Assembly (NCBI RefSeq): GCF_036924715.1
Contig: NZ_JAZHSB010000001.1
Span: 2,285,001-2,349,000 of the forward strand
Direction: 5' to 3'
DNA: 64,000 bases
Origin: Bradyrhizobium sp. AZCC 1721
GTDB taxonomy: Bacteria > Pseudomonadota > Alphaproteobacteria > Rhizobiales > Xanthobacteraceae
The notes under the pieces were generated by a model. It worked only from the letters and a program-made list of their open reading frames with translations, did no database searches and was not told the DNA's origin. Position numbers and translations under genes: made by a program. Shown piece after piece: positions 32,784 through 41,950 of the stretch (within the stretch, counting starts at the first letter, position 1; each line of letters starts with the position of its first letter).

Positions 32784-33527
32784 ATGACGAGCGACTTTCC
32801 CGCTGGAAATTACCGCTTCATTCCCGCCGTGTTCCAGTATTCGGGCGGTGTCGCAGCCAATCCCGGATTTGAGATCGAGCGGGTGCGGTTCGACAAATGG
32901 CTGCCGCTGGCCGAAGGCTTTGCGCGGATCGCAAGGTACATCGAGGCGGCGGGCAGGCCGCTGACGTCGTTCTGCGCCTGCGAGCTGCGGTCGCCGGCGG
33001 CATTCACCGACGAGGGGTTCCGCAATTTCAACCTGCACTACGTCAAGACGCTCAGCGAATGGGGCGTCTATGACGGCACGATCAATCCGGTGGCGCGCAG
33101 CAATGTCTGCCCGGAGATCGATCCGCCGGCCGAACCGTCATTCCACGCCTTTTCATTCACGCGGCCGAGCCAAAGCACGGCGCCGAGCTTCGTGATCGCG
33201 GGCAGCGGCGAGTCGCAGGAGGGCAATGCGAGCTACGCCGAACGCACCGTGCGTTACCGCGATGTCAGTCCCGAGGGTATTGCGGACAAGGTCCGCTACG
33301 TCGCCGGCGTGATGGAGCGGCGCATGGGCGAGTTCGGGTTCGGCTGGAAAGACGCGACTGACGTGCAGACCTACACCATCCACGATTTCCACCACGTCTT
33401 TGCGGATGCACTGGTTCGCCGCGGCGCCGCGCGTTCGGGTTTGACCTGGCATTTTGCCCGGCCGCCGGTGATTGATCTGGAATATGAGATGGATTGCCGA
33501 AGGGTGCTGCGGGAGATCGTGATCTAG
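32784..33527 (+). CDS. Uncharacterised 247-aa protein (possible CnbZ-like/2-aminomuconate deaminase-type)
   Basis: Cytoplasmic protein with two similar halves by eye. Motifs include SFCACELRSPAAFTDEGFRNFN (about 62-83), ARSNVCPE (104-111), SFVIAGSGE (144-152) and DVQTYTIHDFHHVFADALV (210-228). The distribution of acid, Cys and His residues suggests an enzyme. The overall form recalls proteins named 2-aminomuconate deaminase (CnbZ type) and RidA-like folds, but this is memory of a family style rather than a motif match. SD GGGAG before ATG 32784. It stands alone after the efflux terminator. Function should be treated as unknown. Confidence 0.6.
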   Translation: MTSDFPAGNYRFIPAVFQYSGGVAANPGFEIERVRFDKWLPLAEGFARIARYIEAAGRPLTSFCACELRSPAAFTDEGFRNFNLHYVKTLSEWGVYDGTINPVARSNVCPEIDPPAEPSFHAFSFTRPSQSTAPSFVIAGSGESQEGNASYAERTVRYRDVSPEGIADKVRYVAGVMERRMGEFGFGWKDATDVQTYTIHDFHHVFADALVRRGAARSGLTWHFARPPVIDLEYEMDCRRVLREIVI

Positions 33528-33595
33528 AGAGGCGACCGGCGGGCCTCATGGTTCGAGACGCGCGCGAGCGCGCTCCTCACCCATGAGGGTCTCAA

Positions 33596-34483
33596 CTACC
33601 GCTCCCTCGGATCGAGCGCGTCGCGCAAACCATCGCCGACCAGGTTGAACGACAGCACCACGAGAAAGATCGCCAGTCCCGGCCAGACCGCCATCCACGG
33701 CGCATTGGTCAGGAAGCGCTGCGCGGCATTCAGCATGCTGCCCCAGGACGGCGCGGGCGGCTGCTGGCCGAGGCCGAGGAACGACAGCGCGGCTTCCGCG
33801 ATGATGGCAGCCGCTATCGACAGCGTCGCCTGCACCAATAGCGCCGGCATGATGTTAGGGAGGATGTGAAACAGCGCGATGCGCCAGCGCGGATTGCCCA
33901 TGGCGCGCGCGGCCTCGACATAATCCTCGACCTTGACGCTCATCACCTGGCCGCGGGTCAGCCGCACGAAGATCGGCGTTGCCGAGATGCCGATCGCGAT
34001 CATGGCGTTGCCGAGGCTGGGCCCCAAGAATGCCGCGAGCGCAATCGCCAGGATCAGGAACGGGCAGGCCAGCATCGCATCCGTGATGCGGCTGATCAGC
34101 GCGTCGATGAAGCCGCCGCGATAGCCAGACAGGAGGCCGAGCGGCACGCCGATCGACAACGCGATCCCGACCGATATGGCGCCGGCCAGAAGCGAGGCCC
34201 GCGCGCCGTAGATCACGCGGGCGAGAATGTCGCGGCCGAGTTCGTCGGTGCCGAACCAGTGCAGCGCGGAAGGCGGCTTGCGCACCAGCGACCAGCTTGT
34301 CGCGATCGGCTCATAGGGCGAGATTAGCGGCGCAAACACGGCGAGCGACATGAAGGTTGCGATCACGACAAGCCCGGCCACCGCGCCCTTGCGCTTGAAG
34401 AGCCGGCGCAGCGCGCGCCGCGCCGGGCTCTCCAGGTCGTCGGAAACAGCAATCGGTAATGCATTGAGCGTGGTGTCGGCCAT
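33596..34483 (-). CDS. Peptide ABC importer permease, DppC-like
   Basis: 295-aa permease with an N-terminal cytoplasmic/TM segment (LFKRKGAVAGLVVIATF), the FGTDELGRDILARVIYGARASL motif before the core, and the EAA loop around EDYVEAARAMGNPRWRIALFHILPN. Belongs to the OppC/DppC group with six TM helices. Last gene of a leftward seven-gene run beginning with the gamma-glutamyltransferase; 4 bp separate it from the DppB gene. Confidence 0.93.
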   Translation of the reverse strand: MADTTLNALPIAVSDDLESPARRALRRLFKRKGAVAGLVVIATFMSLAVFAPLISPYEPIATSWSLVRKPPSALHWFGTDELGRDILARVIYGARASLLAGAISVGIALSIGVPLGLLSGYRGGFIDALISRITDAMLACPFLILAIALAAFLGPSLGNAMIAIGISATPIFVRLTRGQVMSVKVEDYVEAARAMGNPRWRIALFHILPNIMPALLVQATLSIAAAIIAEAALSFLGLGQQPPAPSWGSMLNAAQRFLTNAPWMAVWPGLAIFLVVLSFNLVGDGLRDALDPRER

Positions 34484-34487
34484 GGCT

Positions 34488-35429
34488 TTAAGCCCTCAGC
34501 CGCGGATTGACGAGGACATAGGCGATATCGGCAATGAGATTGAGCGTGATGTAGATCGTCGCCGTCGTCAGCACGACGCCTTGCACGACCGCATAGTCGC
34601 GGTTGAAGACCGCGTCGACGATCAGCTTGCCGAAACCGGGAATCGAGAAAATCTGCTCCGTCAATACCGCGCCCGACAACAGCGTGCCCAGCTCGAGCGC
34701 GCCAAGCGTGATCACCGGCGTCAGCGCGTTGCGCATGGCGTGCTTGAGAATGACCGAGCGCTCGAGAAGCCCCTTGGCGCGGGCGGTGCGGACATAATCG
34801 CTTTCCAGCACCTGCAGCATGGCGCTGCGGGTATGCCGCATCAGGATCGCGGCAATCGCGTTGCCGAGCACGAAGGCCGGCATGATGGTGGAGGCGATGC
34901 TGGCGCGCCAGTTTTCGGTCAGCGGTACATAGCCCGACGCCGGCAGCCAGCCGAGCTGGATCGAGAACAGGAAGATCAGCATGATGCCGAGCCAGAAATT
35001 CGGCGTCGAGATCCCCCATAGCGCAAAGAAATTGGCGCCATAGTCCCAGGCCGTGCCTTTCTTCACCGCCGATATGATTCCGGCCGGAATGCCGATCAGG
35101 AAAGCGATCACGATCGCCATCGACGCAAGCTGCATCGTCACCGGCAGCTTCTGAGCGATCAATTCGCGCACCGGCACCTTGTTGCGAAGCGACTCGCCGA
35201 AATCGCCCGACAGCACGCCCTTGACCCAGTAGACGTATTGCACCGGCACCGGCTGATCGAGCCGGTACTGCTCGCGGATCTGCGCGATCACATCAGGATC
35301 GCGTTCCTCGCCGGCCATCACCAGCGCCGGATCGCCCGGCAGCAATTGCTGCAGCGAGAAGATCAGGATCGAGACGAAGAACAGCGTCGGGATGAGCTGG
35401 ACGATACGCCGCGCGAGGAAGTTCAGCAT
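34488..35429 (-). CDS. Peptide ABC importer permease, DppB-like
   Basis: 313-aa permease of OppB/DppB type: MLNFLARRIVQLIPTLFFVS start, the DPALVMAGEERDPDVIAQIREQYRLDQPVPVQY extracytoplasmic segment, and the EAA loop DYVRTARAKGLLERSVILKHAMRNA. Start at 35429 is fixed by that conserved N-terminus; the 44-codon open extension runs into repeat D and is rejected. Forms the heterodimeric channel with the DppC product. A palindromic repeat separates it from the binding-protein gene. Confidence 0.93.
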   Translation of the reverse strand: MLNFLARRIVQLIPTLFFVSILIFSLQQLLPGDPALVMAGEERDPDVIAQIREQYRLDQPVPVQYVYWVKGVLSGDFGESLRNKVPVRELIAQKLPVTMQLASMAIVIAFLIGIPAGIISAVKKGTAWDYGANFFALWGISTPNFWLGIMLIFLFSIQLGWLPASGYVPLTENWRASIASTIMPAFVLGNAIAAILMRHTRSAMLQVLESDYVRTARAKGLLERSVILKHAMRNALTPVITLGALELGTLLSGAVLTEQIFSIPGFGKLIVDAVFNRDYAVVQGVVLTTATIYITLNLIADIAYVLVNPRLRA

Positions 35430-35439
35430 GGTATTATTC

Positions 35440-35575
35440 GTGTCCCGGGCGCAGCGCAGCGTGCAACGCTGCGCTGCAGAACCGGGACCCACCTCGTTGA
35501 GATCGGGAGCGTCGGATCGATGGGTGTCCCGGCTCTGCGGAGCAGCGCTGCCGCGCTGCACCGCGTCCGGGACAC
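35440..35575. repeat. Palindromic repeat family D
   Basis: Large imperfect inverted repeat: the left end opens GTGTCCCGG, the right end closes CCGGGACAC, and inner GCAGCGCAGCG/CGCTGCGCTGC stems are present. It fills the gap between the binding-protein and DppB genes. Single copy in this window. Confidence 0.8.
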
Positions 35576-35594
35576 GAGAGCGTGTAGGCGCGCC

Positions 35595-37106
35595 TCACTT
35601 CAGCTTCAGCCCGACCACCCGCACCAGCCCGTCCGGCATCTGCTTGTAGCCTTCGAGCTTCGTCGTATGCGCGATCAGGATGCGGCGGTGGTAGATGTAG
35701 AGCAGCGGCTTCTCCTCCAGCACGATCTTGGCCAGCTTTTCGTAAATCGCCTTGCGCTGCGCCTGATCGGTGACGAGGCGGCCGTCATCGAGTGCCTTGT
35801 CGGCCTCCTTGTTGGACCAGCCGCTGTAGTTCTGCGGCGCGTCGCTCTTCTGGAAGACATAGGAGTTGCCGTCCGGGTCGATCCGACCGCTCCAGGCCAG
35901 GAGAAAGGCCTGGTATTCTCCGGCCTCGGCCTGCTTCAACGAAGTCGCGAACTCGGTGACCCTGAGCTTCATGTCGAAGCCGGCTTCCGCCGCCATCGAC
36001 TGGATCACCTGAGCCGCCGCTTCGGTTTCCGCGCCCTTTGAGACCATGAAGTCCACGCTGACAGGTGGCGTGACGCCGGCTTCCTTCAACAGCGCCTTGG
36101 CCTTGACGACGTCGCGCTTCGGTATCGGAAAGGCCTTCTGGTAATAGGGATGATCCGGGTTGATCCACTGATTTCCAGGCTTGAACTCGCCGTTGGATAC
36201 CACCTGGCTGATCGCGTCGCGGTCGAGCGAGAGGTCAAGCGCCTGCCGCACCTTGGCGGACTGGCTGAGCGGCCCCTTGGCTTTGTCCTTGCCGACGTTC
36301 AGCGTCACGCCCTGATAGCCGAGCTCGATTGCGCTGGACAATTTCAGCTTCGAGTCCGCCTGCACTTCCTTGAGGTCCGTCGCGAGCACGCGTTCGATCA
36401 GGTCGAGCCCGCCGGATTTCAAATTGGCCAGGCGGACGGTCGCGTCCACCAGCGGCAGATAGACGATACGGTCGATATGGACACTGTCTTTGTTCCAATA
36501 GTCGGCGAATTTCTCGAACACCATGCGGTCCTGCTGCACGCGCTCGACGAATTTGTAGGGACCGGCGCAAACCGGACGCAGGCCGAATTTGTCGCCGGCC
36601 TCTTTGGCCGCCTTCGGCGACACCATCATCCCGGCGCGATCGGTAAGCTGCGCGACCAGAGGGGAATAGGGCGCCTTCAATGCCAGCTTGATGGTGAGGG
36701 GATCGACGACGTCGATATGATCGACGGCTGCCAGTTCCGGTTTGCGGAACGAGCCCTGCATCGTCAGGTGGCGCTCCAGCGAAAATTTTGCGGCCTCCGC
36801 ATTGAAGGCCTCGCCATCGTGAAACTTGACGCCTGGCCGGAGCTTGACGGTGACTTCCTTGCCGTCGGCCGAGGTCTCGTGACTCAGCGCGAGCTGCGGC
36901 ACGATGTTGAGCTTGTCGTCGATGTCGAACAGCTTGTCGCAGAATGATGCGAATACGATGCGGCCGACATAGGTGCGGGCCATGGTCGGGTCGAGGATAT
37001 CGGGATCCTCGGCGAGCCCGATCCGCAGGGTGGTCTGGGCCTGAACTGTTGCCGGAAGCGACAGCAGCAGCGCCGCCGCGGTGACTGCCAAACGAAAGAT
37101 TATCAT
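35595..37106 (-). CDS. Peptide ABC importer substrate-binding protein (SBP family 5)
   Basis: 503-aa DppA/OppA-type periplasmic protein. Signal peptide MIIFRLAVTAAALLLSLPAT ending VQA-Q; then TTLRIGLAEDPDILDPTMA, the family's first strand, and VKFHDGEAFNAEAAKFSLER, the cluster C-type signature. Length is typical. It brings di- or oligopeptides, opines or glutathione-like ligands to the DppBC channel. Its neighbours (gamma-glutamyltransferase, DUF1028) favour gamma-glutamyl compounds or small peptides, an inference. Confidence 0.92.
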   Translation of the reverse strand: MIIFRLAVTAAALLLSLPATVQAQTTLRIGLAEDPDILDPTMARTYVGRIVFASFCDKLFDIDDKLNIVPQLALSHETSADGKEVTVKLRPGVKFHDGEAFNAEAAKFSLERHLTMQGSFRKPELAAVDHIDVVDPLTIKLALKAPYSPLVAQLTDRAGMMVSPKAAKEAGDKFGLRPVCAGPYKFVERVQQDRMVFEKFADYWNKDSVHIDRIVYLPLVDATVRLANLKSGGLDLIERVLATDLKEVQADSKLKLSSAIELGYQGVTLNVGKDKAKGPLSQSAKVRQALDLSLDRDAISQVVSNGEFKPGNQWINPDHPYYQKAFPIPKRDVVKAKALLKEAGVTPPVSVDFMVSKGAETEAAAQVIQSMAAEAGFDMKLRVTEFATSLKQAEAGEYQAFLLAWSGRIDPDGNSYVFQKSDAPQNYSGWSNKEADKALDDGRLVTDQAQRKAIYEKLAKIVLEEKPLLYIYHRRILIAHTTKLEGYKQMPDGLVRVVGLKLK

Positions 37107-37127
37107 GCTGCCATCCCTTATCCTCGA

Positions 37128-38237
37128 TTACACCGCATTTGGCCGTGTCCTTGATACATCAACCCCGACGCGGCCTGCACCTTCCGTGCCACCGCTGAAG
37201 GCCGCGACCAACTTTTCCAGCACCGGCGAAAATCCGCCATCGGCGGGAACGATGGCCCCGGGTGACGGCAATTCGGCGGTGCGGTGACACGCCGTCGCGT
37301 GTCCCGTGCCGTCGGCGAGCAGGGGCGGAATTTCGGTGCGGCAGCGCTCGATGACGTAAGGGCAGCGGGTATGAAAGCGGCAGCCGGAAGGCGGATTGAG
37401 CGCGCTCGGCATCTCGCCTTCCAGCACGATGCGGCCGCGCCGGGCCTGCGGTTTGGGTACGGGAATGGCCGACAGTAGCGCACGGCTATAGGGATGCCGG
37501 GGCGCGGCGAACAGCGCTTCGGCGTCCGCCGTCTCGACGATACCGCCGAGATTCATCACGGCGACGCGGTCGGCGATGTGCTTCACGACCGCCAGATCGT
37601 GGGAGACGAAGATGTAAGCGAGGCCGAGCCGGTCCTGCAGGTCGCGCAGCAGATTGAGAATTTGCGAGCGGATCGAGACGTCGAGCGCGGAGACCGGCTC
37701 GTCGCAGATGATCAGTTTCGGCTCTACCGCCAGCGCCCGCGCAATCGCGATGCGCTGGCGCTGGCCGCCGGAAAATTCGTGCGGGTAGCGCCGGGCAAAG
37801 CGCGGCTCGAGCCCGACTAGGCGCAACAGCTCCTCGACGCGTTCGCGACGGCGCGGGGCCGGCACCAGATCGTGCAGTGCCAGCGGCTCGCTCAGAATCT
37901 GGCTCACCGTCATGCGCGGATTGAGCGACGCATAGGGATCCTGGAAAATGATCTGCGCATCGCGGCGGAAGGCGCGCAATTCGTTGGCGCCGAGCGCGCC
38001 GAGGTCGCGGCCCTCGAAGCGAACGTTGCCCGCATCCGGCTCGATCAGCCGCAGCACCAGCCGGCTGACGGTGGACTTGCCGCAACCGGACTCGCCGACC
38101 AGCGCCAGCGTCTTGCCGGCCTCGACCGTGAAGCTGACGCCGTCGACTGCCTTTACGTAGGCCGTGGGCCGGCCGAAAACCGACCGCGTGGCGACGAAAT
38201 GCCTTACCAGGCCTTCGACTTCGAGCAGCGCGGTCAT
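37128..38237 (-). CDS. Peptide ABC importer ATPase, DppF-like
   Basis: 369-aa ATPase: Walker [10 protein letters not shown], signature [15 protein letters not shown], Walker B LIICDEP, H-loop VSHDLAVV, and the oligopeptide/dipeptide C-terminal motif with Cys residues ([14 protein letters not shown]) that often carries an Fe-S cluster. The tail after residue 325 is longer than usual and low in conserved features. ATG overlaps the DppD stop (ATGA). Confidence 0.93.
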   Translation of the reverse strand: MTALLEVEGLVRHFVATRSVFGRPTAYVKAVDGVSFTVEAGKTLALVGESGCGKSTVSRLVLRLIEPDAGNVRFEGRDLGALGANELRAFRRDAQIIFQDPYASLNPRMTVSQILSEPLALHDLVPAPRRRERVEELLRLVGLEPRFARRYPHEFSGGQRQRIAIARALAVEPKLIICDEPVSALDVSIRSQILNLLRDLQDRLGLAYIFVSHDLAVVKHIADRVAVMNLGGIVETADAEALFAAPRHPYSRALLSAIPVPKPQARRGRIVLEGEMPSALNPPSGCRFHTRCPYVIERCRTEIPPLLADGTGHATACHRTAELPSPGAIVPADGGFSPVLEKLVAAFSGGTEGAGRVGVDVSRTRPNAV

Positions 38238-39223
38238 GATACCAGCCGCTCCAGCGGCGCGCGGATGCAGCGCGAGGCGTGGTCGGGGCTTACCGTCGCA
38301 AGCGGCGGCGGTGCGGCGATGCAGGCGTCGAGCACGAAGGGACAGCGCGCGGCGAAGCGGCAGCCGGCGGGCGGGTTCGCCATGTTCGGCACCATGCCTT
38401 CGATCGTCGCCAGGTGCTGGGTACGGCGGCCGAGCCGCGGGATCGAGCCGAGCAGGCCGACGGTGTAGGGATGCTGCGGGCTGGCAAAGAGTTCGTCGAC
38501 CGGCGCGCGTTCGACGATCTCGCCGGCATACATCACCGCGACTTCGTCGCAGACTTCGGCGACCACGCCGAGATCGTGGGTGATCAGAATGATCGCGGCG
38601 CCGCTGGCGGCCTTCAGCTCGCGCATCAGATCGAGGATCTGCGCCTGCAGCGTGACGTCGAGCGCGGTGGTCGGCTCGTCGGCGATCAAGAGGCGCGGGT
38701 CGCAGGCCAACGCCATCGCGATCATCACACGCTGGCGCATGCCGCCCGACAGCTTGTGCGGATATTCGTCGACACGTCTCTCAGGCGAGGGGATGTGCAC
38801 CCGGCGCAACAGCTCGATCGCGCGCTCGCGCGCCTGCCGCCGCGACCCGCCGCGATGGCGAAGGATGGTCTCGATGATCTGATCGCCGATGGTGAAGCTC
38901 GGATTGAGCGAAGTCATCGGCTCCTGAAAGATCATCGCGAGCCGATTGCCGCGCAGATCGCGCAGCGTATCGTCGGGAATGTCGAGGAGATCAAAACCGT
39001 CGAAACGGATCGAACCCGACACCTCAGCGGAACGCCTTGGCAATAATCCCATGACGGCGAGCGAGGTCACGCTCTTGCCGCAGCCGGATTCGCCGACGAG
39101 GCCAAGCGTCGCGCCATTGGCCACGCTGAGATCGACACCGTCGACCGCGTGCGTGGTGCGGCCATCATCGCCGTGGAAGACCACGCGCAGGCCCTCGATT
39201 TCGATCAACGGGTTTGCCGTCAT
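38234..39223 (-). CDS. Peptide ABC importer ATPase, DppD-like
   Basis: 329-aa ATPase starting at 39223 ([16 protein letters not shown]), overlapping the DUF1028 stop by ATGA; 63 upstream codons are open only because they run antisense-like through DUF1028. Walker A GESGCGKS, signature [15 protein letters not shown], Walker B LLIADEP, and the C-terminal Cys motif [14 protein letters not shown]. Forms the ATPase heterodimer with the DppF product. Confidence 0.93.
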   Translation of the reverse strand: MTANPLIEIEGLRVVFHGDDGRTTHAVDGVDLSVANGATLGLVGESGCGKSVTSLAVMGLLPRRSAEVSGSIRFDGFDLLDIPDDTLRDLRGNRLAMIFQEPMTSLNPSFTIGDQIIETILRHRGGSRRQARERAIELLRRVHIPSPERRVDEYPHKLSGGMRQRVMIAMALACDPRLLIADEPTTALDVTLQAQILDLMRELKAASGAAIILITHDLGVVAEVCDEVAVMYAGEIVERAPVDELFASPQHPYTVGLLGSIPRLGRRTQHLATIEGMVPNMANPPAGCRFAARCPFVLDACIAAPPPLATVSPDHASRCIRAPLERLVS

Positions 39224-39930
39224 GCCTTGCCCGCCGTGGCCGCTTCGATGCGGGCATCGATGACCATGCGGTCGGTGATCCCCGCCGGATTTTTGCGCGT
39301 CGGCAGGAAGGGACGGAAATGCACCCAGCGTTCGCGGCTCACTTGTTCCAGTCGTTCGAGTTCGGCCAACGGATCGGTATGGTCGTCGACACGCAGGTCT
39401 AGATCTGACCATTCTTCCTCGCCGTGGATCAACAGCGCCGCCGATTGCTTGCCGCGCTTGTCGCCGCCGGCGGCTTCGCCGGCCTTCATCGCTAAGATCA
39501 GCCGCTGCGCAAACGGCAGACTGGCATTGGCGACAAAGGCTTTCGCCGTGTCATCGAGCACGGCCGCGCCCGCCAGCATGTTGCCGGCGAGGGAGAAGCC
39601 GTCACCCTGGATATGCCCACACCAGTCGATGCATTCGCGGCCGGTATGCGCTGCGATGCGGCCCTTGATATCCATGACATGAAGTTGGCGGGCCTCGTAT
39701 CCATCGTCGGTAACGAGCAGAATGTCCACCACCTCGCGGGGGCTGCGGCCTTCGCGCAATAGCTTCACGCCGTCGATGCCGTAATAGGGATTGACCAGCG
39801 CCTGCGTCGCGATGCCGCCGATGCCGGGCGCGATATGCGGCACGCGCGCGCCGACCGCAAAAAATCGGGTCGCGACGGCGATGCCGATCTGGCCGGTTGA
39901 GGAATCACGGGCAATGATCGACCAAGTCAT
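39220..39930 (-). CDS. DUF1028 family, Ntn-hydrolase-like protein
   Basis: 236-aa protein of the DUF1028 family, which has an Ntn-hydrolase-like fold. After removal of Met the N-terminal residue would be Thr2 (MTWSIIARD), the natural nucleophile position. Further family segments are GIAVATRFFAVGARVPHIAPGIGGIATQA and GFSLAGNMLAG. Proposed roles for the family are amide or peptide hydrolysis. It sits 12 bp after a gamma-glutamyltransferase, another Ntn hydrolase, and its stop overlaps the DppD start, so an intracellular role in processing the imported peptide or amide is a fair inference. Confidence 0.85.
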   Translation of the reverse strand: MTWSIIARDSSTGQIGIAVATRFFAVGARVPHIAPGIGGIATQALVNPYYGIDGVKLLREGRSPREVVDILLVTDDGYEARQLHVMDIKGRIAAHTGRECIDWCGHIQGDGFSLAGNMLAGAAVLDDTAKAFVANASLPFAQRLILAMKAGEAAGGDKRGKQSAALLIHGEEEWSDLDLRVDDHTDPLAELERLEQVSRERWVHFRPFLPTRKNPAGITDRMVIDARIEAATAGKA

Positions 39931-39942
39931 CTCAAGTCGCCT

Positions 39943-41748
39943 CTACCGGCCCGCCGCGTAGCCCTGCATGCCCCTCGGATTGGCGGCGGCGCGGCGACGA
40001 CGACCGACCTTGGAGGCCGCGGTGAGGCGGCCTTCCGACCATTCGGGACCGATCTCGACCACATGTCCGCGGCTCTTCAATGTGTCGACAGTCGCGTTCG
40101 GTACGCGGCTTTCGAGTACGAGCACGCCGGGCCGCGCGGTACGCGGCCAGAACGAAATCGGAAAATGTTCGGAATGCCAGGCCGGCGCATCGATGGCTTC
40201 CTGTAGGTTCAGCTTGGCGTGGACATGCCGCAGGAAGAACTGCGTGGTCCATTGATCCTGCTGGTCGCCGCCGGGGGATCCCCAGGCCATGTAGGGCTCA
40301 CCGTCGCGATAGCACATGGTGGGTGAGAGCGTGGTGCGCGGCCGTTTGCCGGGCGCAAGCGCTGCCGGGTGATCTTCCTCCAGCCAGAACATCTGCGCGC
40401 GACTGCCGAGGCAGAAGCCGAGTTCGGGAATGACCGGCGAGGATTGCAGCCAGCCGCCGGACGGCGTCGCCGAGACCATGTTGCCGGCCTGGTCGATGAT
40501 GTCGAAATGCACGGTATCGCCGCGCACCTCGCCGAACCGGCCGACGGTCGGCTCACCCGCGCCCATGGCACCGACCGCCTCGCGATGGCCTTCCGCACGG
40601 CGCATCTTGACGACCGAGCCGAAACCTTCGACCGAGCCCGGGATGAAGTCGAGCGAGGCCTTATCCCCAGAGATCAGCTTGCGGCGCTCGTCATTGTAGG
40701 CATCCGACAACAGCATCGCGATCGGGATGTCGGTAAATTTCGGGTCGCCATAAAACTTCTCGCGATCGGCGAAGGCGAGTTTCGCGCATTCGATCTGCAG
40801 ATGGATGAAGTCGGGCCCGGCCGGATCGAGCCCGTCGAGCTCAAATCCCTTCAGCAGCGCGAGTTGCTGCAGCATCACCGGGCCCTGGCTCCAGACGCCG
40901 GCCTTGCAGACGGTGTAGCGGCCATAGTCGTAAGTGAGCGGCGCCTCGACGGTCGGCTGCCAGCGTGCCATGTCGTCGGCGCTTAGCACGCCGCGATGCG
41001 GTAAGCCGCTGACGTCCATCACGTCCTGGGTGCGGCAGAACTTGTCGATTGCTTCCGCCACAAAACCCTGCGACCAGGACTTTCGCGCGCGCTCGATCTG
41101 TGCGACGCGATCACCGCCTGCGCTTTCCGCCTCTTTGAGGATGCGGGCGTAGGTTTCGGAGAGCTGCTTGTTGGTGAACAGCGTGCCGGGTCTTGGCACT
41201 TCATTGTTCGGCAGGTAGACCGCCGCCGATGTCGTCCAGTGCTTCCTGAACAACTGCTCGACGACCTGGATCGTGGCGGAAGCGCGCTCGACCAGCGGGT
41301 AGCCGTCGCGGGCGTAGGCGATCGCGGGCTCCAGCACATCGCGCAGCCGCATCGTGCCGTAATCGCGCAAGAGCAGCATCCAGGATTCGAACGTGCCGGG
41401 CACGCACGCCGCGAGGAGCCCGGTGCCGGGCACCATCTCCAGACCTTCGCTCTTGTAGTGCGCAATGGTTGCCTTTGCAGGCGCCGGACCCTGGCCGCAG
41501 ATCACCTCGGTGCGGCCGCGCCTGGTGTCATGCACGATGATCGGCACGTCGCCGCCCGGGCCGTTCAGGTGCGGCTCCACCACCTGCAGCGTGAAGGCCG
41601 TGGCAACGCCGGCATCGAATGCGTTGCCGCCCTTTTCCAGGATGCTCATCCCGACGGCGGTCGCGATCCAGTGGGTCGACGTGACGACGCCAAAGGTGCC
41701 TTCGATTTCCGGCCTTGTGGTGAACGGATCGGGATTGATGTTGCTCAT
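39943..41748 (-). CDS. Gamma-glutamyltransferase family protein, cytoplasmic form
   Basis: 601-aa Ntn-hydrolase precursor. The autoprocessing nucleophile is Thr412 in RGDTVHFDIIDQAGNMVSATPSGG. Other family segments are NAFDAGVATAF, EPHLNGPGGD, a GSPGGDQQ loop near the C-terminus, and SHGHxV-like KSRGHVVEI. There is no signal peptide, unlike classical periplasmic GGT, so it should act on imported substrates in the cytoplasm; such forms include glutaryl/cephalosporin acylase-like and gamma-glutamyl peptide hydrolases. First gene of the run with DUF1028 and a full Dpp importer. Upstream is repeat E and the second importer. Confidence 0.9.
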   Translation of the reverse strand: MSNINPDPFTTRPEIEGTFGVVTSTHWIATAVGMSILEKGGNAFDAGVATAFTLQVVEPHLNGPGGDVPIIVHDTRRGRTEVICGQGPAPAKATIAHYKSEGLEMVPGTGLLAACVPGTFESWMLLLRDYGTMRLRDVLEPAIAYARDGYPLVERASATIQVVEQLFRKHWTTSAAVYLPNNEVPRPGTLFTNKQLSETYARILKEAESAGGDRVAQIERARKSWSQGFVAEAIDKFCRTQDVMDVSGLPHRGVLSADDMARWQPTVEAPLTYDYGRYTVCKAGVWSQGPVMLQQLALLKGFELDGLDPAGPDFIHLQIECAKLAFADREKFYGDPKFTDIPIAMLLSDAYNDERRKLISGDKASLDFIPGSVEGFGSVVKMRRAEGHREAVGAMGAGEPTVGRFGEVRGDTVHFDIIDQAGNMVSATPSGGWLQSSPVIPELGFCLGSRAQMFWLEEDHPAALAPGKRPRTTLSPTMCYRDGEPYMAWGSPGGDQQDQWTTQFFLRHVHAKLNLQEAIDAPAWHSEHFPISFWPRTARPGVLVLESRVPNATVDTLKSRGHVVEIGPEWSEGRLTAASKVGRRRRAAANPRGMQGYAAGR

Positions 41749-41773
41749 GGGAATCCAATGCCGTGCTGGTAAC

Positions 41774-41877
41774 CTAGAGCATGATCCGGAAAAGTGGACA
41801 CCGGTTTTCCGAAAAGATCATGCTCAAACAAGAAGATGATCTACGAGCATGCTTCAACTCAGTTGAAGCATGCTCTA
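41774..41877. repeat. Palindromic repeat family E (compound, 104 bp)
   Basis: Outer ends CTAGAGCATG/CATGCTCTAG are exact inverse copies. Inside are two hairpins: 41777-41825 with GAGCATGATC/GATCATGCTC and inner CGGAAAA/TTTTCCG, and 41845-41875 with a perfect 15-bp stem GAGCATGCTTCAACT around one base. It lies between the GGT gene and the second importer operon. Non-coding. Confidence 0.9.
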
Positions 41878-41950
41878 GTGCGCGCACTTGATCACAGGCG
41901 AGGCTGGATGCCAACCGCTGGGATGCCACGCATTGCACCCATCTCCGTGA

